Source of the DNA: Stigmatella erecta
GTDB lineage: Bacteria; Myxococcota; Myxococcia; Myxococcales; Myxococcaceae
Length of the DNA stretch: 64,000 nucleotides
Assembly: GCF_900111745.1 (NCBI RefSeq)
Contig: NZ_FOIJ01000009.1
Coordinates: 359,647-423,646 of the forward strand
Reading direction: 5' to 3'
Shown here one piece after another: positions 41,857-49,436 of the stretch (its first letter is position 1; every line of letters starts with the position of its first letter). The notes below the pieces were generated by a model. The model was not told the origin of the DNA. It saw only the letters and a program-made list of their open reading frames with translations, and made no database searches. The position numbers were made by a program, and so were the translations under genes.

Positions 41857-43053
41857 GTGAACGTCGTCAGACTCGAACTGGCCCGGGGCCTCGGGCGCCA
41901 CCTGCGCGCCGGCCATCCGTGGGTGTTCCGCAAGGCCCTGGAGCAGGTGCCGAAGATTCCCGCGGGCAGCGTGGTGGACCTGACCGAGGGCGGGAAGTTC
42001 GTCGCGCGGGGCTACTTTGATCCGCACTCGGCCATCGCGGTGCGCGTGCTCACGCGGGACTCGCGGGAGACCATCGACGCGGGCTTCATGGCGCGGCGGG
42101 TGCGGCAGGCGCTCGCGGAGCGGCGCTCCCTCATCGACCTCACGGACACGGACAGCTTCCGCCTGCTGCACGGCGAGGGGGATGGGCTGCCCGGCGTGGT
42201 GGTGGACCTGTACGCGGGCTACGCGGTGCTCAAGCTGTACTCGGCGGGGCTGACGCCCTACCGCCACCTGCTGGTGGAGGCGCTCAAGGCGGCGCTGCCG
42301 GAGCTCAAGGGCATCATCGGCCGGGATGAGGTCGCCCGGGACGACGTGGAGGACGAGGACGGGCGGGGTACGGGGCGGATGCTCTACGGCGCGCAGGCCC
42401 CGGAGCTCATCCCCATCCGCGAGCGGGGCGCCACCTTCCTGGTGGATGCCTGGCGCGGGCAGAAGACGGGCTTCTTCCTGGATCAGCGCGAGAACCGCTT
42501 CCTCATCCGCCGCCTGGCGAAGGACCGGGACGTGCTCAACTGCTTCTGCTTCAGCGGAGGCTTCTCGGTGAACGCGGCGCTGGGCGGGGCCAAGAGCGTC
42601 TTCTCGGTGGACCTGGACCCGGACGCCATCGCCCTGGCGCGGGAGAACTTCACGCGCAACGGGATTCCCGCCGAGCGCCATGACTTCCTCGCCGCGGACG
42701 TCTTCAAGATCATCCAGTCCTTCAAGGACGAGGGGCGCACCTTCGATCTGATCATCCTGGACCCGCCGGCGTTCGCGAAGAGCCAGAAGGCGGTGCAGGC
42801 GGCCCTCGATGGGTACGCCTCGCTCAACCGGCAGGCCCTGGCCCTGCTGAGGCCGGGCGGCCTGCTGGCCACGGCCTCCTGCTCGGCGCGCGTGAGCCCG
42901 AACGACTTCATGGGGGCGGTGCGGGAGGCGGCCTTCAAGGCGGGCGTGGACCTGGCCTTGGTGGAGGAGCGCTACCAGCCGCCCGACCACCCGGTCCGCC
43001 TGCAGTTCCCGGAAGGCAAGTACCTGAAGTTCTACGTGCTGGGCGCGGTGTAG
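41857..43053 (+). CDS. rlmI: RlmI-like 23S rRNA (cytosine-C5) methyltransferase
   Basis: A 398-residue protein. An N-terminal PUA-like domain (RHLRAGHPWVFRKALEQ) is followed by an RlmI-type Rossmann methyltransferase: LNCFCFSGGFSVNAALGGAKSV (SAM site) and ILDPPAFAKSQKA (DPPxF). RlmI makes m5C1962 in E. coli 23S rRNA. A GTG start with AGGAG upstream is used. Confidence 0.85.
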   Translation: MNVVRLELARGLGRHLRAGHPWVFRKALEQVPKIPAGSVVDLTEGGKFVARGYFDPHSAIAVRVLTRDSRETIDAGFMARRVRQALAERRSLIDLTDTDSFRLLHGEGDGLPGVVVDLYAGYAVLKLYSAGLTPYRHLLVEALKAALPELKGIIGRDEVARDDVEDEDGRGTGRMLYGAQAPELIPIRERGATFLVDAWRGQKTGFFLDQRENRFLIRRLAKDRDVLNCFCFSGGFSVNAALGGAKSVFSVDLDPDAIALARENFTRNGIPAERHDFLAADVFKIIQSFKDEGRTFDLIILDPPAFAKSQKAVQAALDGYASLNRQALALLRPGGLLATASCSARVSPNDFMGAVREAAFKAGVDLALVEERYQPPDHPVRLQFPEGKYLKFYVLGAV

Positions 43054-43064
43054 GCCCGCGCCGC

Positions 43065-43592
43065 TCAGCGCTTCTCCAGCTCCTCGGGGTGGAACACCCG
43101 GGAGGCCACGCGGTCCAGCACCTCGCGGTTCCACCGGAGGCTGGCCTTCATCAACCGGCGCATCTCCTTGGCGAAGGCGCGCTCGCCAGGGACTTCCGTG
43201 TAGGTGCGCGAGAGGAACAAACCCCGGTTCTCGGGCTCGTAGTCCACCGTGCCCCCGCCCGCGTCCGTGCCTTCCTGGGCCTCGGCCTCGAAGCCCGCGA
43301 TGACGCCGGGCTTGGGGGGCTCGCGGAAGCGGTACACGAGGGCGCTGCACTCCAGCGCCTTCGTGTCCTCGTGCCACTCGAAGTAGAGCTGGGCCCCTCC
43401 GGCGGCAAGCCCCCCGAAGCCCTGGGCATTGATGCCCGGGCTGATGGGGGCTCCCTCGGAGTGGATGAACGTCTGCACCAGCTGCTGCGCCGTCTCCCGC
43501 GTCAGGGGAATCCCCGCGGGAGCGGCGGGCCCGAGGCCGGCCACCCAGGACTTCAGGAGGCCCGCCAGGCCACTGCGAGGGGCGGTCGCCAT
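43065..43592 (-). CDS. Small partner protein, paralogue 1, of the lipase-like gene
   Basis: A 175-residue soluble protein, about 60% identical in its core to the protein at 44674-45096. Shared blocks are QGFGG, AQLYFEWH, ALECSAL, FRE-PKPG, GTD-GGGTVDYE-EN, and an RLM-ASL-W---VLDRVAS-VF end. An extra 35-residue N-terminus precedes the common part. The size and acidic/hydrophobic pattern recall secretion chaperones of the CesT/YbjN type, or an immunity protein; neither is shown. It is 8 nt downstream of the lipase-like gene. Confidence 0.6.
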   Translation of the reverse strand: MATAPRSGLAGLLKSWVAGLGPAAPAGIPLTRETAQQLVQTFIHSEGAPISPGINAQGFGGLAAGGAQLYFEWHEDTKALECSALVYRFREPPKPGVIAGFEAEAQEGTDAGGGTVDYEPENRGLFLSRTYTEVPGERAFAKEMRRLMKASLRWNREVLDRVASRVFHPEELEKR

Positions 43593-43600
43593 CGCCGGTC

Positions 43601-44557
43601 CTAGTTCCCCCCGCGGGCCTGATCGAACGGCACGCGCTGGTTGAGGTACACGGACTCGAAGTTGTGGGCGCCGATGGGGTTCAGGTGGAACTCGTTGAAG
43701 TGACGCACCACCGAGCCCTTGCCGCCGTCGGCCACCGGGTTCCAGGCGTCCGGAACCGGGCCGAGACCGAAGAGACCCGGCACCGGGTCGCCGCGGTTGA
43801 CGTAGTGCACGTAGTTCGGGCCGTCCGGGTAGCGGGTGGCCGCGGCGCCGAACGTCTCCACGTTGATGCGGCTCATGGCCTGCTGGGCGTCCGCCTGGGA
43901 CATCCCATCTTCAACGCGCAGCCGGTTGTAGACATCGCCCAGCGCGCGGCTGGAGATGAGGCCGCCCTGGCTGTGCGCCATCAGGTGCACGTTCCGGCCC
44001 GCCTTGATCTCGTTGTAGAGCGTGTCCGCCAGGGTATCCACGGCGGGGTTGGTGCCCTTGTCCAGCTTGTCCTTCACGCACTGGGCCAGGTCCGCGCCCA
44101 TGCCCTCGGTGGCGTTGTGGATGCCGATGACGCGCGCGCCGGTGGTGTCCGCGATGGCCTGCAGGCTGTTGGCCTGGGCATCCTTCGTCGTGTTGATGCC
44201 GTTGACGTAGAGGACGGTGTCCGTGGCGTTCGGGTTGTTGCGCGGGGTGACGGCGGGCACGTCGCTCAGCGGGGTGTCCGGGGAGAACGTCTGGCCACCG
44301 GCGCCGAGGAACTTCCCGTCGTGCACGCGGTCCGGCTGGTTGCCCCCGCCGAAGAAGCCCTGAACGGCCTGGGCGCCCTGGACGGCCACGTTCTCGAAGC
44401 CATCCACGAACTGGTTGACGCGGCGGCCACCCTCGGCGGCGACGCCGCGGGCCTGGTCGACGACGTTGCCAACGGTCTCTTGCGCACGATCAATGGTGCG
44501 CTCGGCGCCGGTGCGCACCTGGTTGATGAGGTTCCGGCCGCGCTCGATGGGATTCAT
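43601..44557 (-). CDS. Signal-less class-3-lipase-like protein, candidate effector
   Basis: A 318-residue protein. The first ~65 residues are amphipathic, Arg/Gln/Val-rich helices with no signal peptide. The alpha/beta-hydrolase core starts with TVLYVNGINTTKD. The elbow is HLMAHSQGGLISS (Ser196), the likely acid is Asp257 in YVNRGDPVPG, and His298 is in GAHNFESVY, matching lipase-3 architecture. A cytosolic enzyme, or a secreted effector using its helical leader, is possible. It is flanked on both sides by paralogous small proteins. The ATG at 44557 has GGAG upstream. Confidence 0.75.
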   Translation of the reverse strand: MNPIERGRNLINQVRTGAERTIDRAQETVGNVVDQARGVAAEGGRRVNQFVDGFENVAVQGAQAVQGFFGGGNQPDRVHDGKFLGAGGQTFSPDTPLSDVPAVTPRNNPNATDTVLYVNGINTTKDAQANSLQAIADTTGARVIGIHNATEGMGADLAQCVKDKLDKGTNPAVDTLADTLYNEIKAGRNVHLMAHSQGGLISSRALGDVYNRLRVEDGMSQADAQQAMSRINVETFGAAATRYPDGPNYVHYVNRGDPVPGLFGLGPVPDAWNPVADGGKGSVVRHFNEFHLNPIGAHNFESVYLNQRVPFDQARGGN

Positions 44558-44673
44558 GGGGACTCCAAAGAAATCAAAGGAAGAGAACTGCTTCAGGAAG
44601 GATTGTCGCCGCCCCACTCGGAAAGTTGCTTTCCCGGTGTGCGACGGGGTGTGTCAGAGGGGGACGGCGGGGA

Positions 44674-45096
44674 TCAGCGCTTGAAGACGCTGGAGGCCAC
44701 GCGGTCGAGCACCTCGCCGTGCCAGACGAGGCTGGCGCGCATCAGGCGCTTCATCTCCGCGACGAAGATGGTGTTGGGGGGCGCCTGGGTGAAGGTGCGG
44801 CTGAGGAAGAGCGACTTGTTCTCGGACTCGTAGTCCACGGTGCCGCCGCCGGTGTCCGTGCCGGCCTTCTCCTCCTGCTGGAAGCCCTCGAGGATGCCGG
44901 GCTTGGGCGTCTCCCGGAACTTGTGGATCAGCGCGCTGCACTCCAGGGCTTGCTCCGGGTCGTGCCACTCGAAGTAGAGCTGCGCGTTTTCGATGGCGAC
45001 TCCACCGAAGCCCTGGGGGTTGAGGCCAACGCTCTGGGGTTGGCCGGTCTCGGCGAGCAACGCCTGGGCGAGGCGGACCGCTTCGTCTCGGGTCAT
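44674..45096 (-). CDS. Small partner protein, paralogue 2, of the lipase-like gene
   Basis: A 140-residue soluble protein homologous to the one at 43065-43592. It begins MTRDEAVRLAQALLAE, so it lacks the N-terminal extension of its paralogue. It lies 116 nt upstream of the lipase-like gene in the same direction. A chaperone or immunity role is inferred from arrangement only. Confidence 0.6.
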   Translation of the reverse strand: MTRDEAVRLAQALLAETGQPQSVGLNPQGFGGVAIENAQLYFEWHDPEQALECSALIHKFRETPKPGILEGFQQEEKAGTDTGGGTVDYESENKSLFLSRTFTQAPPNTIFVAEMKRLMRASLVWHGEVLDRVASSVFKR

Positions 45097-45385
45097 GGGG
45101 TCTCGGTCTCCGGGGACACGAAAAGGTTTCGCCGTCTACATTAGCAGACCTCCGGACGAAGCCATCCGCCCACCCCGGCGGCCCGCTTTCGCCCCCGGCG
45201 CGGATCAAAAGCCCCCCCTTTTTCGCGGGGTGGAGCCCCTCGTTCCCGAGGGGACAGCCCTCCCGCAGAGGATCACTCCAGGATCATTTCTGGATCAGAA
45301 AACGCGGTTTTACTGAATAGATATTCAGTGGGTCCTGAAGGACTCAGCATGCCGGGCGGGTGGGGCCCTCTTAAGGTGTCAGGAC
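45097..45385. other. Intergenic region with several inverted repeats
   Basis: A divergent promoter region for the paralogue-2 gene and the hydrolase-like gene. A perfect 7-bp stem lies at 45236-45253 (CCCCTCG, TTCC loop, CGAGGGG). An AT-rich palindrome and a second palindrome lie at 45312-45343. Confidence 0.5.
45312..45343 (+). promoter_or_regulatory. Double palindrome, probable operator
   Basis: ACTGAATA-GA-TATTCAGT at 45312-45329 is a perfect palindrome with a 2-bp centre, AT-rich in a GC-rich genome. Two bases later GTCCT-GA-AGGAC (45332-45343) is a second palindrome with the same GA centre. They lie 43 nt before the hydrolase-like gene and could bind a repressor dimer. Confidence 0.5.
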
Positions 45386-46021
45386 ATGGTCCAGAAAGGT
45401 CAGTTTCTTGAGCGGTCCACGCTCATCCCGGTCGGCAAAGAGGTGATGGAGGGGACCGCGCACCGGGGGGTGAAGCGGCCCCCGCTGCTCATCCTGCCTC
45501 CCCGGCCCGAAGAGGGTGGGGGCATGGATCACGTCATCGCCGCGGAGCTGGCCTGGGCCGCCGCGACGGCGGGCTTCCCGACGCTGCGGTTCAACCACCG
45601 GGGGGTGGGAGGGAGCCAGGGCTCGGTGGGCACCGGGCAGGCGCTCGTGGAGGACGCCGAGGCGGCCATGCGCGTGCTGCTGGAGAACGCCCAGAGCGCC
45701 CACCTCGCGGTGGCGTCGCTGCACGGGGGCGCGCAAGTGGCACTGGAGCTGCTCTCGCGCCATCCGGCCATCGGAGGGGTCTGCCTGGTGGCCCCCGTGG
45801 ATGTGCCGCCCGCGGTGCTGGCCAAGGTAGACCGCTCCCTGCTCGTGGTGCTGGGAGACGAGGACAAGCGCCTGCCCCGGGCCGCGCTGACGGCGGCGGT
45901 GGGAAAGTCCTCCCGGGGGGAAATCGAGGTCATCGATGACGCGGGGGCCAACTTCCATCGCAACCTCCCCCAGGTGGGAAAGGCCCTGTCCGGATGGTTG
46001 AAGCGCCTATCCGGCGAGTGA
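45386..46021 (+). CDS. Alpha/beta-hydrolase fold protein lacking the nucleophile
   Basis: A 211-residue protein of the COG2945 type: LLILPPRPEEGGGMDH, RFNHRGVGGSQGS and VVLGDEDKRLP are kept. At the elbow the expected G-x-S-x-G is ASLHGG; the nucleophile position is Leu112. The C-terminal His is in NFHRN. It is thus likely non-catalytic or uses another residue. It reads away from the lipase-like gene group. Confidence 0.75.
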   Translation: MVQKGQFLERSTLIPVGKEVMEGTAHRGVKRPPLLILPPRPEEGGGMDHVIAAELAWAAATAGFPTLRFNHRGVGGSQGSVGTGQALVEDAEAAMRVLLENAQSAHLAVASLHGGAQVALELLSRHPAIGGVCLVAPVDVPPAVLAKVDRSLLVVLGDEDKRLPRAALTAAVGKSSRGEIEVIDDAGANFHRNLPQVGKALSGWLKRLSGE

Positions 46022-46182
46022 CCGATGCCGTACAACCATCTGGTTTTATTGAACTTTAAGAGGGCAGGGGCGTTTGCCTGCCAGCCCGCAGAGCGGTCAG
46101 ACTGCGCTTTAGGCCCAATCGTTTCGCCACGCGTTCGTAAGGGATGGCGAAGGTGTGCCTTGTGCTCATGAGGAGTACCCCA

Positions 46183-47982
46183 ATGGTGCGATGGACCCTG
46201 GCGAGAGCGGTAGTGGGGGTGATGGTGGGCGCGGCCATGGCCTGTACCGCCCAGCCCGAGCAGCGCGAGCCGTCCACGGCCACGGCCGTGGCTCCCGAGC
46301 TGGCCGGCGGGGAGAGCGTGGTACCCGGCGCCATCGTGGTGGACTTCAAGGACGGCACCACCCAGGAGCAGTTCGACGCCTGGGAGGCCGACTGGGGCGT
46401 GGACCTGGAGTTCAACTCCGTGGAGAGCCTGGATGACGGGCTCACGGTGGCGGTCAGCGTGGATGACGTGGAGGGGGCGCTGGCGCGCATCCGCCAGCAC
46501 CCGGCCGTCGAAGCCGCCGAGCCGCTGATGTCGTACCGGAGCAGCTACGCGCCGAATGATCCGGACTACGGCAAGCAGTGGAACCTGCAGATGATCGGCA
46601 TGCCCAAGGCCTGGGATTCCAACCGGGGCAAGGGGGTGGTGGTGGCCGTCATCGACACGGGCATCGCCTACGAGGACTACGAGGACTTCAAGCAGGTGCC
46701 CGACCTGAAGGGCGTGAAGTTCGTGCCGGGCTATGACTTCGTGAACGACGACGCGCACGCCAACGACGACCATGGGCATGGCACGCACGTGGCGGGCACC
46801 ATCGCCCAGGCGACGAACAACGGCCAGGGCGTGGCGGGGGTGGCCTTCGAGGCCACGCTGATGCCGGTGAAGGTGCTCAATCACTTTGGCAGCGGCACGT
46901 CGGCGGACATCACGGACGCCATCCGCTTCGCGGCGGACAAGGGCGCCAAGGTCATCAACATGTCGCTGGGTGGCGGTGGGCACTCGCAGGCCATGGCCTC
47001 GGCGGTGGAGTACGCGCGCAAGAAGGGCGTCACCGTGGTGGCCGCCGCGGGCAACGCCGCCCGTCCCCGCGTCGAGTTCCCCGCGGCCTATCCGGGCGTG
47101 GTGGCGGTCTCGGCGGTGGGCCCCAATGGCGCGCTGGCGCCGTACTCCTCTTATGGCAAGGAGCTGGACCTCGCGGCGCCCGGTGGCGACAAACGCCAGG
47201 GCGACCAGGGCGGCATTCTGCAGAACACGATTGATCCGCGCGATCCGTCGCGGTCCATCTACGCCTCGTTCCAGGGCACCAGCATGGCCACCCCGCACGT
47301 GGCGGCGGTGGCGGCGCTGCTCTACGCGGCAGGGGCCCAGGGGCCGGACGAGGTAGAGGAGGCGCTCTATGCGGGGGCGGTCCGGGTCAACGGCCAGGAG
47401 CGCACGGACCAGTACGGGCATGGGCTCCTCAACGCGCAGAAGTCCCTGGAGGCCCTGGGTGGGGGCGCCCTCATTCCCTGGCCCGCGGCGTGGTGGGCGC
47501 TGGCGCTGCTGGCGCTCGTGCTGCTGACCCTGCGGGGCCGGGAGCGGCCGGGCTACTTCAACATCCTCGCCACGCCGAGCTTCCTGGTGACGCTGGCCCT
47601 GGCCACGGTGGGCGTGTTCTTCGTCCGCTCCTGGTTCGGCGGTGCCTCGGGGGTGGCGGGGGACGTGGTGAACGCGGTGTCGCTGCCCATTCCGGACTGG
47701 CAGCGCATCATCTTCGGCCGGGGCAAGCTGGCCAACCCCGTCTTCTACAGCGCGCTCATCCCCCTGCTGCTGTCCTTCTTCGCCATCAAGTTCCGGGGGC
47801 TGAGGCCCGCCCTGGGAGGCCTGTCGCTCGGCTTCGCGGGCTTCCTGGCCTATGCGGCGTGGGCGAAGGCACCGGGGCTCGCGTACATGCCCTTCACCTT
47901 CCTGGCCGTGCCCTGGCTGGTGGTGAATACCGTCATTTGTGTCTTCATCGCCCGCGCGATGCTCAAGAAGGAGTCGGTATGA
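46183..47982 (+). CDS. S8 (subtilisin-like) serine peptidase lipoprotein with membrane C-terminus
   Basis: About 599 residues. The lipobox is AAMAC (Cys21). A propeptide-like region (I9-type, ~47-120) precedes the catalytic domain: AVIDTG (Asp158), HGHGTHVAGT (His199) and GTSMATPHVAA (Ser). The C-terminal ~155 residues hold four hydrophobic segments. The ATG at 46183 has AGGAG 8 nt upstream. It may cleave proteins at the membrane. The downstream 71-residue gene overlaps its stop (ATGA). Confidence 0.88.
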   Translation: MVRWTLARAVVGVMVGAAMACTAQPEQREPSTATAVAPELAGGESVVPGAIVVDFKDGTTQEQFDAWEADWGVDLEFNSVESLDDGLTVAVSVDDVEGALARIRQHPAVEAAEPLMSYRSSYAPNDPDYGKQWNLQMIGMPKAWDSNRGKGVVVAVIDTGIAYEDYEDFKQVPDLKGVKFVPGYDFVNDDAHANDDHGHGTHVAGTIAQATNNGQGVAGVAFEATLMPVKVLNHFGSGTSADITDAIRFAADKGAKVINMSLGGGGHSQAMASAVEYARKKGVTVVAAAGNAARPRVEFPAAYPGVVAVSAVGPNGALAPYSSYGKELDLAAPGGDKRQGDQGGILQNTIDPRDPSRSIYASFQGTSMATPHVAAVAALLYAAGAQGPDEVEEALYAGAVRVNGQERTDQYGHGLLNAQKSLEALGGGALIPWPAAWWALALLALVLLTLRGRERPGYFNILATPSFLVTLALATVGVFFVRSWFGGASGVAGDVVNAVSLPIPDWQRIIFGRGKLANPVFYSALIPLLLSFFAIKFRGLRPALGGLSLGFAGFLAYAAWAKAPGLAYMPFTFLAVPWLVVNTVICVFIARAMLKKESV

Positions 47983-48194
47983 AGCTGACCGGGCGTGTCG
48001 TCTACCGCGACCTCGAAGGGGGCGTGTGGGTGCTGGAGGCCGATGACGGCCGCACCTACCAGCTCGCCGGAGGCGACCGGAAGATCAAGAAGGATGGCCA
48101 GCTCATCGAGGTGGAAGGCCAGGTCGACCACGACGTGATGACCATCGGCATGTCGGGCCCGGTCTTCAACGTCTCCACCTACCGCTTCAAGTAG
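47979..48194 (+). CDS. Small soluble protein coupled to the S8 protease
   Basis: A 71-residue protein, mostly beta: LTGRVVYRDLEGGVWVLEADDGRTYQLAGGD then GQVDHDVMTIGMSGPVFNVSTYRF, an OB-like barrel. It overlaps the protease gene by 4 nt, so it is co-translated. It may be an inhibitor or partner; this is inferred only from the overlap. Confidence 0.6.
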   Translation: MKLTGRVVYRDLEGGVWVLEADDGRTYQLAGGDRKIKKDGQLIEVEGQVDHDVMTIGMSGPVFNVSTYRFK

Positions 48195-48209
48195 TCCCGC
48201 GCAGGGGCC

Positions 48210-49355
48210 TCAGGGCTCCTGCCCGCGGTGCCGGAGGGCCTGCTGGGCACGCTCCTCCGCGTAGGCCTGGAGCGGGGCGCGCCCGCTTCGAACCTCGGCC
48301 CGGAGCAGCAGCAGGCTGGCGCGCTCGGCATGGAGCGCGTCGGGCGCATCGTCCTTCAGCCTCGGCAGGGGCTGCTTCATGTCGATCATGTTCAGGCGGA
48401 TGCCGGTCATGTCCACGAGCGCCAGGCCGCCCAGGGACAGCGTCGCGCCCAGGACCCAGGGCAGGGCCCACCGGACCAGCGGCCGGTCCGGGCTGGGGGC
48501 CTGAAACGGCTCCTGCCGGGCCCCCCACAGGGCGGGGTGCTTGCGCGCGAGCGTGATCAACCCCGCCAGCGCCCCCCATCCCAGCAGCATGATCAAGAGG
48601 ACGCCCTGGACCGGCGGGCGCTCGTCCATGCCCCCCTCATCGAACTCCCGGGCGAGGAGAAACAGGACGGAGGAGACGACGTTGTTGGCCGAGTGCGCGA
48701 GAATTCCGGGCCACAGCGAGCCGGTGTAGAGCCGCAGCAGCCCGAACAACACGCCCAGCTCGACCCGGGCCATGAAGCCCACCGGATCCAGGTGGAACGC
48801 GCTGAACACCACCGCCGTCACGCCCACGGCGCCCGCGCGCGACAGGGACGATGCGAGCAGGCCCTTCTGGAGCAGCCCCCGGAAGAAGAACTCCTCGCAG
48901 ACCGGGGCCGCGACGGAGACGCCCACCAGCAGGACGGCCAGCTCCACCGGGGACTGGCCCTCGAAGATCCGGCTGCCGTCGAACATCTGCCGCAGCCACT
49001 CGGGCGCCAGCGACTGGGCGGCGAACTGGATGGGGGCCACGAGGGCGAAGAAGTTGGCCACGCCCAGCGCGAAGCCAAAGGCCGCGGGGGCCCACCCCTG
49101 GGGCCGTAAGCCCGTGTACGACACGGGTTCGTAACGGGTGGCACGCAGGAGCACCCAGGCGGCGCCCAGGAAGACGAAGAGCTCCGAGAACCACAGGCCA
49201 AAGGCCGCGTTGAGCAGCTGACTGCCCGCACCGGCGGTGAGGAACAGGCAGAGCACGAGCCCCAGGCCCACCAGGGCCACCCCCAGCGGGCTCATGGACG
49301 GCGGAGGGGGAGATGCGTCCACCGGGGACACCTCGGATACAGGAGAAAAACTCAT
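48210..49355 (-). CDS. CPBP-family intramembrane metalloprotease
   Basis: A 381-residue polytopic membrane protein. The CPBP/Abi motifs are PVCEEFFFRGLLQKGL (EExxxR), then VFSAFHLDP (FxxxH). It may be a CAAX-type prenyl protease or an unrelated Abi homologue. It ends 15 nt after the small protein gene and is divergent from the porin-cytochrome operon. Confidence 0.85.
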   Translation of the reverse strand: MSFSPVSEVSPVDASPPPPSMSPLGVALVGLGLVLCLFLTAGAGSQLLNAAFGLWFSELFVFLGAAWVLLRATRYEPVSYTGLRPQGWAPAAFGFALGVANFFALVAPIQFAAQSLAPEWLRQMFDGSRIFEGQSPVELAVLLVGVSVAAPVCEEFFFRGLLQKGLLASSLSRAGAVGVTAVVFSAFHLDPVGFMARVELGVLFGLLRLYTGSLWPGILAHSANNVVSSVLFLLAREFDEGGMDERPPVQGVLLIMLLGWGALAGLITLARKHPALWGARQEPFQAPSPDRPLVRWALPWVLGATLSLGGLALVDMTGIRLNMIDMKQPLPRLKDDAPDALHAERASLLLLRAEVRSGRAPLQAYAEERAQQALRHRGQEP

Positions 49356-49364
49356 GAAAACTTA

Positions 49365-49394
49365 TGAACAGTCCAAACGCCGGATCTCTATAAT
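49365..49394 (+). promoter_or_regulatory. Sigma-70-like promoter of the porin-cytochrome operon
   Basis: A perfect TATAAT (49389-49394) is preceded at 18 bp by TGAACA (49365-49370, four of six bases to TTGACA). Transcription should start near 49401. This favours translation from the ATG at 49437 rather than 49407. Confidence 0.5.
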
Positions 49395-49436
49395 GCCGCC
49401 ATCTTGATGTTCTTCCGAGCTCGACCGCAGTGGCCC

